NCBI RefSeq assembly: GCF_048771995.1
Contig: NC_133024.1
Coordinates: 27,420,001-27,484,000, forward strand
DNA length: 64,000 nt
Direction: 5' to 3'
Origin: Taeniopygia guttata
Taxonomy: Eukaryota > Chordata > Aves > Passeriformes > Estrildidae
The notes under the pieces are model-generated. The model did not search any database and was not told where the DNA came from. It worked only from the letters and a program-made list of their open reading frames with translations. Position numbers and translations under genes: made by a program. Positions 39,117 through 50,900 of the stretch are shown piece by piece (within the stretch, counting starts at the first letter, position 1; every line of letters begins with the position of its first letter).

Positions 39117-39968
39117 TCAGCTCCTGCCATCCCCACCAAGCAGAGGCAGGTGAAGCTAAGGTCCCAGCCAGACTGAAGATGAAAAAGGAGGTCCAATAAG
39201 TATCTGATAAGACCTTCTGGAAACTTCTATGAGATTAGGAAAGGCTCTGTGTTAGCAAAGGCTGCTCTCTGCTTTTATTGAGACCAATGAATTCCATAAC
39301 AGTTTGGGTAATTGTTACTTATCCAAATACATTTTCTTTAAACTGGCTGTTTCACAACATTACTTATGTTCTTCCTCCAAAGTTCTGCTACACTGGAGAG
39401 CCAGACATGGAAAACCCCGTGCCTTGCTTTTTCCACTTGCCATGCCAAGTCTTCCTGCAGCCCAATCCACCCACCTCTCCTGCTCTGGGACAGTAAGTGT
39501 TGTGGCTGCTACCTTCCATCCAGGCTTGTCCTGGGTGTATTCATTAAAAAAAAATAGAAACAAGATGAATCAGCTGCCAGGCACTCCAGCTACCCTTTGC
39601 AAGTGGGGGCAGTTCTTGCCCACTCCTTCTAAATGCAAAGCAGTGAAGGGATGGAGCAGGGTACCACTTGTGGGGAAAGAGCCAGCTCTTTTCTCCAGTG
39701 GTGCAATCCCCCTGCCTCACCCTGCTTTGGAGCCAGCAGATACCCTGATACCCATTTCCCTGGCATGTGCAGGGGGAGCCATGCTACCAAAAGGTGACCT
39801 TTTGCATAAAGCCTACTTTAAATTGGCCCAAAGGAGGCAGAAGGAAGAAACTCACCCTGTTAGCTCACTCTGTTTAGATTTCAGTTTCTCTCAGAGATAA
39901 CAGTGTCTGCAGTGATGTTCCAGAGGCCTTCACATGGAGGCCTTCCTCTCTGTTCCAGTAACAATAAA
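39117..39968 (+). other. Possible HAO2 3' UTR
   Basis: Runs from the stop to AATAAA at 39963-39968. ATTAAA at 39543-39548 is an earlier alternative. A 198-codon open frame (39304-39900) lies inside but shows no domain and no relation to known proteins, so I take it as chance. Confidence 0.4.
39963..39968 (+). terminator. Candidate HAO2 polyadenylation signal
   Basis: Canonical AATAAA about 850 bases after the HAO2 stop. The distance is plausible, but no experimental end is available. Confidence 0.35.
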
Positions 39969-40039
39969 CCTTGTCAACAGACTGACAGCCTGGCAGATAA
40001 GACTTGGGAATTACAGCACATCACACAAGTTGATGGATT

Positions 40040-40430
40040 TCAAGGATGTACAAGAAGAGAATGAGACAACTGGGAGTGCTCAGTCCCGCGAAGGCTAAAG
40101 GCAGGGAGGGGGAGGGGGGATCACATCACTGCCTTTTACTACTCATTTGGAGAAGATCCAGACCAACGTCTTGGATGTGTGCAGTAAAAGGGTGAAAGGC
40201 AATGGGCACAAATTACAATGAGGAAAATTCCAGGTGGAAATCATTGGGGGGAAAAATCACAATGAGGGCAGTCAGACACTGCAACATAGGGTTTGTGAAA
40301 CCTCCATTGTTAGAGATCTTCAGAGCTTGCTGGGCAAGGTCCAGCACAACCTCTCTGACACTGCTGTGAGAAGAGGTCAGCACAGAGATCTCCAGAGGCT
40401 GCCTTTAATCTGAATGGTAGGAGGATATTA
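40040..40430 (+). mobile_element. CR1 LINE fragment
   Basis: Landmarks in CR1 order are CTGGGAGTGCTCAGTCC, AAAAGGGTGAAAGGCAATGG, GCACAAATTACAATGAGGAA, CAGTCAGACACTGCAACA, TGTTAGAGATCTTCAGAGC, CTGGGCAAGGTCCAGCAC and GATCTCCAGAGGCTGCCTTT. It is more diverged than the copies in HAO2 intron 6. It lies between the two genes. Confidence 0.78.
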
Positions 40431-41593
40431 GAGTCACAAAATAGGAGCTGCACATGAGATCTGTACCCTGCCATACCACCGTGCTGCCATGACCACCTAC
40501 ATGGAGCTGCAGGGGCAGCATGTGCATCTCTGTGAAAGGCTGCAAGAAAGCGTTTTCTGAGTGAAAAACAAAGATATTTGGTGAGTGAACTTAAAGTGAG
40601 AGGTCACAGGGTTCAATCAGGGTGAGAGACTATTTAACAAGCCCAGTTTTCCCAAGATATTGAAAGTTTTCTATGGTCTGGGTTAGGCCTAAGCCAATGC
40701 ATACTAAAGTTTCATGCCCCATTGTCTGCACCGAGTTCTGCTTTATGTACTTGATGTCTGATACACATTCAAGCAAGGTTAAATCTTACCAAAAAACTGC
40801 CCTTGAAGATTGTAAACATGTAGCTTAAGGACTAATCAAACCCTGCTGCTTCCCAGCATCCCTGGAGGATGGGACAGAGATACAGCCTACTTGCAAAAGT
40901 AGTTAATCTACAAAATGCATCCAAACATAAACATTTTTTGGCATATGATGCAAATTTCTCCAGCCTTTAAATATATGAGTCACTCATCAATTTCACCTGG
41001 GGAAATAGAGTTCTTCCTAAAACGAAAGGGAAAAGGAGACTAAATGTTTCTATTTAATTGCCCAAATCATGTGCTGTCTAATATGGCAAAGACTACTGCA
41101 AGAAGCCTTTTTGATCTTGGAGATAATGTCAGAAATGTTTACAATCACCTTCTCCATTCTACTGGAAGAATTTTGGTATTTCTGAAATAGGAGATATTAT
41201 CTTTGTCAGGTTTGAAGACACAGAAACACTGAGGTCTCTTAAGGTGATTTTCTTCATACTTTGATGAAAGTGATTTAAGTGTTTTACAATGCTTCTCCAG
41301 TATGAGAAGTTGCATTTATTCAGAGTCCAGTACAGGACAGTTGTCCACAAGTTAATTATTTAAATACTTTTCCTCTCTTGTCAATGTATAATTAGAAGAG
41401 AGGGAAATGTTTCCAGGAGGGAACAGTGCCTCCCATGCTGAAGGGCAGAAGTTTTCCTTGAGTAAATCCACATTTCAAAGTCCAGCCTCCCTCCCAGACC
41501 TGCCAGCATGCCAGCTTACAGGCATACAGTGGTAGAGAAACACATTAATTTTATTAATTTTTCACATGAGAAGAAACATGGAATTCTGTGTGT

Positions 41594-41648
<55 letters not shown>

Positions 41649-44370
41649 GTCACAATTACTCTATATTTAGAAATCAAAAGGTCCAGCTAAATAATGAGTA
41701 TTCTTTTTCTACTTTTGCTTTTCCCTGCTTCAGTTCTCATAGATCTGGGCAACAGGCCAGACTTCAGAAACCCCTTTCCTGAATTAAAATTCTTTCTGGA
41801 CAAATAGATCTGTTCTTCCTTTCTTAATTCAGGATACCCTGATTGATATCAAAATCAGTTTACCTGATTCCATAATTAAACAGCATTGCCCTCTGTAAAA
41901 GTACCTTTTATCCTATAAAACTTCCATGACCATTCCATGACCATGATACAGTTTTTTTCCTAATGCTGCTGGGAATTTTCCCTTCACTATTTCTCTTTCT
42001 GTCTCTTCATCTCCACTACACTCCTTCCCAATCCATTTTTCCTCTTGTGACAAGGTTAAGAAAATACATTCTCTAACACCTGCCAGTCATTGCCCCAAAG
42101 TATCTGTCACAGTGGGCACAAGTAAAATCAGAGGAGCAACTGCTCCTGGGCCAGGCTGGAATGGGACATGGTTCATTGCACATATACTAAGCTATCCACT
42201 TAGTCCATGTATAGCATTTCTCCAACACTCATCAGAATTCACAACAGAATTCTGATTTTCTAAAATTATGCTCTTAGTAATGCAGTTCATTCCACAGCAA
42301 AATACCAGATTGTGGTGGCTTCCTTTTACAATTAAGTCACAGAGAAGGAAGACATCAACATGGTTAAAAAATGACCATGCCTTGACACAGCTTGATAAAC
42401 TTTCCAAATGCTGCTCAATTATGTTTTAGTCTGCAAGTCCTGTGCAATAACTCTGAATTTCATCAGAGTTGGGGTCTGGTGGCTGGGGTCCGGTGGATTT
42501 TGGCCTTGTTGCTCATTGGTGCCGTTCTGGGGTGTGCAGCCCATTCCAGCATCTGCCTCCACGTCCTTTGGGGAACACCAGAGCCAGTCTTGTCTGCACA
42601 GGAGGAGCTGGCCTGCCACTCAGCAACCCCAGCAGCAATGTCACCATGCAATAAGAGGTGAAAATTGTCTCTAGGTGAGACTGCAGGAAGGAGCAGTAGA
42701 TCTGAGCTGGAGTTGAGCAATTGCTGCTGTCTGACCACTGACATTCACGCACAGCACATCAGAAGAAGGCTGCTATGCAGTGATGTGTAAAATTCCCTCA
42801 AACTAAGCTAAGCATTTGTCTGAGTACTACCTAAGAGGACAAAGCACAGCAGCAGTAAATCTCCCTGCAGTCCCCTATGAAGCACTCATATTCTCATATA
42901 AGCACTACCCCTGCTAAACGTGGTCATTCTGATAGGCAAGCTTGGTGCATGAGAGTGTTTTCTGTCCTAAGAGGCTATTACAATGCCTCTTTAAAGCATT
43001 TTATTTCTTTTTTGAAAGCAAAAATGAAGCTTTTTACAGAGAATGCTGCTTGGAGCAGCAGGATTTGGCCAGCTATTTTTCTTTGCAAAGTGCACAAAAT
43101 TAATTTGCAGCAGCTTCTGATAAGAATATACAATGTCAAGGTCCTGACTGTGAAAAGCCAAGGAAAGAAGCACTGATAACAATTTTTTTAAAGCTTTGTT
43201 GGTCTAAGGAACAGATTTTCAAGGACTCTGGGATTTAAACAGTTGCCAAAACTTTGTCATCTGTGTCAGTTAGAAACCTTTCTCCTCCAACAGAAGTGGT
43301 TTTGCTTTCCTCCTATCACTTGCAAGCCCAATTTTGTTCTAAAAAAGTAACAGTGTGGAGATGCTTCTTCTACAGCTTTTCTCCAGAGCTCTCTTTAATG
43401 AGTGAACAAAACCCATGAACAGAATAAAAAAAGGACCTCAGCAGTTAGTGGCACAAATGGAAACAAAGCATTTTTAGAGATCCATTCCAGCTATGCCCCA
43501 AACCAGGGATCCCTTTTCAGTGATTTCAGCCTAATTAATTGTGTTGCTGGGCTTCTTTGTAACTTCCTTGTTGCTCAAAGCATTTCCCTATTTATCATCC
43601 TGCTTCACCAGGGATGTCAGCCTATCCCTGTGTGAGAGAGAGAAAGAAAAAATACAGCTGCAGCCTGTGTGTCCTGACAGACCCAGGAGGTTCAGGCTGA
43701 TGCCATGCCCTGGTCTCACACTACAAAACAGTTTTGCTGGAACTGGAGTGAAATTCCAGGGAGAAACACCTGTGCATTTTCCCTGCATGTTGGGGATGTA
43801 AAGCAGTAATGACACAGATCACTGCAGAGGCACAAACAGCCTTACTTTAAATAGGTACTCTTGCATAAGACATTTCCAGAGGTGAATATTTCCCTCCTGC
43901 AGCTTGAATTTAACTTGGATGGTACATTGAACAATTTCATTTCTTCAAATGCCTGTAGTATACCGAACAAATACAAAATCCCCAGGGTTAGTATCTGATC
44001 TTACACAGAGAGAATGAGAAACCCATGCTATAATGGGGGAGCCCAGTATCCAGAAAATATACAGCAGCAGAATTCACCCCTCAAACCACATTAAATATCT
44101 TGTCTTCTCTTTACATTTGATTTAAATGCTCCCTTCCTTCAATACTGGCACAATATTGGCACTGTATTGCACAAACAAGTGCAGCTGAAGAGAATTATGA
44201 ACATGAAGGCTTATTCCCTGGGGATTTAAGGAAACAGGATCACACCTAGGCTCAGACCCCACTGTATCCAGAGCCTTCCTCTTGGGTGGGAGTGGTGTAG
44301 AAGCATCACATTCTTTTGCAGCAAAGGAGGCACTCAAGAGGGAGGGGAGCAAAATGACCGAGGTGGTGCC
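40431..44370. other. Intergenic DNA between HAO2 and HSD3B
   Basis: Apart from the TG microsatellite at 41587, nothing is recognised. A GC-richer stretch near 42450-42750 has several overlapping open frames on both strands and none looks real. Regulatory elements for HSD3B would be expected here, but none can be named. Confidence 0.45.
41587..41645. repeat. (TG)n microsatellite
   Basis: Alternating TG with one TA interruption at 41597-41598, then about 23 uninterrupted TG units. It is likely length-variable. Confidence 0.97.
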
Positions 44371-44378
44371 CAGCAGGA

Positions 44379-44386
44379 TATAAATA
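44379..44386 (+). promoter_or_regulatory. TATA-like box upstream of HSD3B
   Basis: TATAAATA lies 400 bases before the HSD3B start codon and 340 before the probable coding-exon acceptor at 44719. Mammalian HSD3B1/2 promoters have a TATA box and a short untranslated first exon, which fits. No clear splice donor follows, so the assignment is tentative. Confidence 0.4.
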
Positions 44387-44719
44387 CAGGCAAATCTCCC
44401 CCACAGTCTTCTGAGTGCTAGGGAGGTGGAACTGAGACTCAAGGCAGACTTTTGTGGGGTTTGTTTGGCATTGAAGTTGATTTTGAACACTTTCAGATTT
44501 GTTAATTGAATTGGGTTGTAATGATTTGTAAGAATTTTTTCTTTGCATGGAAAAAATACATAGACTACTTCTGAATAAAAATAGCTAGCAAGAGTAAGAC
44601 ATGCTTCAAAATTGTTTGATGTAGGGATTAAAGTTTGTTTTCCAGTAGTCTCTCCTTCTGGTAACAGCCTTTGATTTGTAGTGATTCCAGAGGTTGATGT
44701 CATATGTTCCTTCCCTCAG

Positions 44720-44778
44720 GCAGGAGGAGAACCAAGTTCAAGAGACAGCGAGTTCACCACCGAGGAGCAGCCAGAGCC
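44720..44778 (+). other. HSD3B 5' UTR in first coding exon
   Basis: A pyrimidine-rich acceptor TTCCTTCCCTCAG ends at 44719, leaving 59 untranslated bases before the ATG. An upstream noncoding exon, as in mammalian HSD3B genes, would be joined here. Confidence 0.5.
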
Positions 44779-44932
44779 ATGTCCCTGGCTGGGGTGAGCT
44801 GCCTGGTGACAGGGGCAGGAGGATTCCTTGGCCAGAGGATTGTGTGCTTGCTGCTGGGAGAAGAGGAGGCACTGGCTGAGATCCGGCTGCTGGACAAAGC
44901 CTTCAGCGCCGAAGCACTCGGGAGATTTGGAA
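44779..44932 (+). CDS. HSD3B1: HSD3B coding exon 1
   Basis: Start context GCCATGT. Codes residues 1-51 and one base of codon 52, with the Rossmann glycine motif and LLDKAF. Donor GTAAGT. Confidence 0.95.
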
Positions 44933-47900
44933 GTAAGTGCCATTTCCCGAGGGCTGTGTGCTGCAGCTGTGGGTAGCTGGGAAGCCTTTACCTCTCATCT
45001 GAACCATCTTTGCAGACAGAGGTTTTATCTCAAGGAAGCCTTGCTTTAGCCCTCCCTCTCCCTCCAGCACAGAAATCAGATGTAAAATGTGAAAACAACA
45101 GGGTGTTTTGTCAGGCCCCGAGGCTTCCATGCAGTAAAAAGGCTGTCTTCAACCTGACTTCTCTTACAACAAAATCCACAGAGCAAAATTAGTGCAAAAA
45201 CCTCACACATTTTCTTGAGGGAAAGGAAAATTCAAACATTGCTGTGCTGGGTGGGAGGGCAGAGCTATCCAGAGCATGCTGTGCTGGGCTCTGGTATGCC
45301 AGACAGCGAAGGCAGTGAAAAAGTTGTGGGTGCAAATCCCAATGGTTTTCTTCAACCTGTGATTAATTTGATTAATAGTGATCTTCTGGCTGAGAGCTGT
45401 GGTGAGGTATTTTTAAAACTGCTTCTGTTAATAACATTATTGCAGTTTCCTGTTTAAGCATATGCTAACTAGAAGAGACAGAACCTATTTGCAAAGTGCA
45501 AGGCAGATTTCTTGAATGGGTTGGAGACAGCACAAGGGAGTGATGTGCCCAGTGCCAGAAACAGTCTGTGGCAGGGAAAGCAGCTCAGTGTTTTATTTTG
45601 AATGTCCTATTTATTGAGATTCTAAGCATCTAGGGCATATGGGGGCTTAAAAGGCATCTAGAGGGCCTAAATTCAGTCAGGTTCATAAGTCCTTACATTA
45701 TATTTACTTAACAGTAACCTCCTCCATCACATCTTCATTGCAAGACTCCTCTTCCTCTATGCAGGATTCTCTGAGGGAAACCTTGAAGAATATCTCTGTA
45801 TGATTTGCTGAAGAGCCTCAATCACTCTGTAGAGCATTAAAGTGTCATAAAGGAATAGACAGTGCACAATTAACCTGGTACAAATTGCACAAGCCTTTAT
45901 CATGGTTTTACACAACTCAAATTTCGTCATTAAATCTGACTCAGCATTTCACTGAGGCTTTCTAAATGCCCCTGAGCCTTGCAGCAGCCGTTCCTGCTCT
46001 AGTTTCCAGAGATTTTCCACAGAAACAGACCCAAAACCTGCAGCTACAGTAGAGGCTGAAGCAGCAGGAGTGTATGTGGTTTAGCACTGAATGCAGCAGT
46101 GCAGAGGCATCTACACTGCTTTAGCCAGAAGAGCTTTGCGGGGATAATGGAGCATCCTGGGGAGTGAAAACCATTATTAGTGTGGGCACAGTCTTGGCTG
46201 GGCTGCAGCAAACATTTTGATGTTATATTTTTTGGGTTAATTGGCAAGCTCTATGCCCTCTTTCCTTATCCTCCCTTCTTCCTCCATGGAGCACTGCCCA
46301 CACACTCCCTCTCCTATTCTTTTAACATTCCTTCTGCCTATCTGAGCAGCACAGGAGGTAGGGAAAAATCAGTTACCTTTTCTTCCCCATAAACAAGTAG
46401 CAGGGACCATAGGCTGACATTCCAGATGTGTTTAAACAGATTTGAATCCCTGCACTTTGACTGGCAGCTCCTCTGTCTGCATCAGCCCTTGTGGCTACAT
46501 CTCTTCTAGTGTCCTGCCAGTGCCTGTGCTCAGTACTACCCAAAATATTTCCCTGCTGTTCCACTTCAAGTCCTTCTCTGTCTCAGTGACTCCTATTCCA
46601 AGTGCAGGGCTGTGACAGAACCTGTGGGTGGGACTGGAGTCTTCTGACCTGCATTAGTTTTACTACAGGGACTTTAACTTGCTAGCAGATGTTACCTGGA
46701 TTTCTGGAAGAGCCAGGAGCAGAGCTGAGTGGGTTTTTCCTCACTAATCCCTCAAGCACCTTGCACTTGCAATATCTGCGCAGAGGCAGGGCTGTGGGTA
46801 GTGAGACAGAAAAGTATGGGCAAGTCACGGGTCTTTGTGCCAGAAGGCACTCAGGGGCACTCCTCTTTTGTCCAAACAACTTTCCTGCTGAGAGCTTGAC
46901 CATCACACTCAGTCTGTGTAGGACCAGTGGCATTTGTGGTCTTCCACAGCCCCAGGGAGTCTGGGATGATCCAGTCGGAGTTGAGGGCTGAGAGTTGGAG
47001 TCCACCCGGTTCCATTGTGTGGCTGAGAATGGATGTAATGTTAAACATGGTACTTTGGTGCCTGGGTTTCTTACCTCCCATCTCCCATGTCAGATTTATC
47101 TTTCTGTCTTTCCTGTGCTCCCACTTACGCAATTCTTTTTTCGCTGTTCACTATTGCATTGGCACTTCTGGAGAAATCAAAACTCCTATGTTGTTCTCAA
47201 GTTTAGGGCAAATAGTCTGACTGTACTGCTGAGTCAAAAACTGCTCACAACAGGACACTGAATTTTATTGAGAAATCATTGCATTTTCAAGCAAAAACTA
47301 CCCCACAGCAAGCTGGGAGTTTACTTACAATTCAGAGGACACAGAAAGCACTGGGGAAGAAGAACAAGCTTTCCCAGACAGTAGGTGCTTTGTCATAATC
47401 ACTTTATGCAAAAATGGAGAGCTGACTTGAATTTATTCTGTTCCTCTCTCTGACCTACCCACATGTGCTCTTGTGATGCCTGAGCAATGGTTTGTCTAGA
47501 TGGAAATCAGGAACAGTTCTCCCTGCTGGCCATCTCAAACTGAAACCACCGTCTGTCACACATTTCTTAACTCTCTCTTCTTCCAAGCTCACCTGTAGTT
47601 TTCTCTTCACCCAGAGCAAAACAAGATCAATCTGCTGATTCCTGACACGCAGCTGATGCTGCTGAAGGGAGCAAGGCCCATACTGTACTTACCATGGCAA
47701 CTTCTGCTGGCTAAAATGGAATAGAGGAGCAGATTTCCTGACTCACACACACACAAACTGCAAGCCCAAACACGGCACAAAGCACCTAGACAGCAGATTT
47801 CCTATGATCAGCTTTAAAGGGGACAGGCTTCTTCTGTACTTTTCCCAAAAGCTTTGATTTGCACGTGTAAAACTTCCATTTTCCTAACCCCTTCCTGGGC

Positions 47901-50900
47901 ACTGTGATAACTTTGAAGGGTTACATGTCAGAATTTATGTTGTGAAAACTACTTCTGTCTGTTCTTGGGATTATTACTATCCCACAAAGCCTTGTTCATG
48001 GAGAACACCAGCCTTAGGGCAGTACAGACACTAATGTTTATTAGAGCAAATCTAACTACCAGGTGCTTAAAAAAAAGCCCAGCTGTAGTCTGACTCTTTT
48101 GCATCCATGCAAGTAGAGATCAGAGTGAAGCTTCTGGAGATGGAATCCTAGGAAATGAATGCAGTCTGTAAAATAAAGGAGCAGAAGAGAGCGTGTGGTA
48201 ATGACTCTGCTGGGAGGGCAGCAGCTCTAGATTTAGTAACAGTTCGGCAAATGTTTTACAAACCTTAATCTCAGACCAACTGTCTGTGGTGGGGAAAAAA
48301 AGCCTCTTAAGCCTGTTGCATCAGAATAATTGTTAAATTGATACAGGATTACATTCTTAGTATGCTATAGAGAAAATTACATAAAACCATTTTAAAGTAT
48401 ATTCCCACTCAGTTCCAGATCCAACAGCTGTCTCTGTCAGTGTTTCCTATTAAAGACATGGGATGAAACAGTGCCTGCTTTGGAGCTGGTGACAAAGCAC
48501 TAGGATACACAAGATTTCAGTCATGGCTGAAGCTAAAAGCTGTACAAATTAATCAGATTCTTCTCTTATCTAAAAGGGGCATTTGATTACGCTGGAAGGA
48601 GACAGAGGCTCTGCCTGTGCTGCAGAGTCCCTGCCCAGTAGCTGTGCCTGGGGAGCCATCTAGTGCAGCCACAGCAGAGGCTCCCAGTGGATTTGCTGTG
48701 ATGGAACCTCCTCCTTCTGCCCAGCACAGGATGGCTCTGAGACCCAGAGCTCCTCTGGGCTCCCACACTGCAGCTGCTGTGGGGGGACAGGGCTTAAAAA
48801 GCAGGATTTGTTCAAGCCAGGCAGAGGTAGCTCAGAACAGCCTTGAGAGTTCAGGAATGAACCAGAAAGACTTGCAGGCTAAAAAGGACCCCACAGCACA
48901 GACACTGAAATGGAGCCAGGGCTGGAACTGGAAGAGGCACTGTAAGTCCTGGCCAAGGTACAATTAAAAGATGTCAGAATTGCATGTAATTTATTAGAAG
49001 AGCTGCAATACAGGCAAGGTAAAGGGGCAGAAAGTAGGTATGAACACATCCCTGTGCTCACATGCTCTGGGTGGAGAGAGATCATTCATCAGCTTGAAGA
49101 CAGGAACATGCAGTGCCTGTTCAGTGCTCTTGGGTTAACACATCACCAGCCAGTCAGGCACAGCTAAAGCTACTCTGTGAACTTTCACACAGCCACAACT
49201 CAAGGAGGCTTGCTAGCAGTAGAAAAGATCTCTAAAAAATAAAATGGAAAGAAGTATGTTGAATATTGGCTCCAGATCTAAGGTAGGTAATGCAAAATAA
49301 ACCTCTGTAGCACTGTAGTTAGTACTGTCATATGACAATAAGAGTCCAGGGGAAATGCCTTCTGTTTCACAGCCTCAAAATATCCCTGCAGTTCCTGGAC
49401 AGTCAGCACCTGCCAGGTGGGGTCAGCTCTTCACCACCCTTCCAGAACTCTCCTCAGGATGCCTCTGAGGTCTTATGCTCTGTCTTCTGCTGCCCCTGCA
49501 GAGTTCAAGGGGAAGACTGAGGTGAAAATCCTGGAAGGGGACATCCGAGACGTGACATTCCTGCACCGCGCCTGCCAGGGCGTCTCGCTCGTCATCCACA
49601 CGGCTTCCCTCATCGACACCCTGGGCCTCATCGAGAAGAAGCTGCTCTGGGAAGTCAATGTAACAGGTGAGCAGGGGAAGCACCTTCCTCAAAGCCACAT
49701 CTGTGTCCTGATCACCCTCTGCCCAGGAAAGGGAGCACCTGACCTGTGTTTGTTTTGAGCCAGGTTAACTGGGTCCTTCTGCATCTTGCACAGACATTTC
49801 TAGGGGTGCAAATCCCATGTCTGTGCAGCCCCAAGAAATTCTGGGTCTCTCCACACCCAGTCTTCCACTTCAGGGCAGTGCAGGATCACTCATTCTTGTC
49901 AGACCTTGTGCTGAGGTCTGCACAGGCTCTGCCTTCTGTGGTAACAGTCATAAACCCATGCTCAGTAGAACTTTCTGAAAGCATTTCCCCTCTGAAATCC
50001 AAGTGGTCGCCTCAGAAATTGGTTCTTATTCTCCCACCCCACATGGCACCCCTGCCTGTGTACATTTTTCAAAGTTTACAAATACAGAACTGTTGCATTG
50101 ATAACATCCCAGAGCCTGTGATTCTCTCCTTGCTATTCTTTTTCTTCTTCTTTTTCTCCTTTTCTTTCTTTTGCCTTTAAGTCTGTGTGTGCAAGAAGGT
50201 AGCTGAGACAAACAAGTGTTCTCCCACCTTGCGTTTATAATTTAAAATTCCCCAACAAACTCAGAGCTATGGGAGGGAGGGATTTTGGTGACTCAGTGAT
50301 GGGATTTCCCCTTCCACTAAGGAACCCCCAGTCTTCAGGGAAGATCAGGTGAAGGAGAAGGTTTAGACTTAGGAATGGCCCATGTAGCATCACCTACCAG
50401 AAAGTTTAAATGTATTTCCTAAAACAACAACCTCATCCCCTGTCTGTGATGCCAAAACCCTCAGTGCCATTCAGAGAATTGTCACTGCCTAACCTGCATG
50501 CACACTGGCCTCCCTGGGCATGTTGCTTCAACAGCTTGGGGGAGATTTGGGGAAGATGTTCTTATTTACATGAACAGCTTTCCCAGTTCTTTGTTCCCCT
50601 CTGCCACACACACATGGCTTCTTCACAGAAAAATAAGGAACATACCTGCACAGGCATCACTTTCACAAATATTGGCTGCTCACCAGTGTTCTGATGAAGA
50701 GAGAATCTTGGCAGTCGACTTGTTTCTTATATGTACCTTAAAAACAGTGGGATGGCATTTTAGTTGTTTTAGTGTGTCTCATTCCCTGTACCATTAGCTT
50801 CCAGACCCTTTCATTTCTGCTCAATCAAAGCCACAAATTGTCAGTGATCAATACATAGAGCTCACTGGGCAGCCTCTTAGGCCCCTGTCAGGAGGGAAGA

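Noticed and set aside
39304..39900. 198-codon open frame on the + strand after the HAO2 stop
   Set aside because: It lies in the probable HAO2 3' UTR, has low-complexity composition, and overlaps other open frames in both directions. No family resemblance was seen.
42392..42760. Cluster of six overlapping open frames on both strands
   Set aside because: Openness on both strands reflects local GC richness. No frame has a domain or splice signals fitting a gene.
44122..44703. 193-codon open frame on the - strand just upstream of HSD3B
   Set aside because: It has no recognisable domain and overlaps the likely HSD3B promoter region. It probably stays open by chance.
49746..50180. 144-codon open frame in an HSD3B intron
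   Set aside because: Its end is a phenylalanine run made by a pyrimidine tract, and it lies wholly inside an intron of a well-defined gene.
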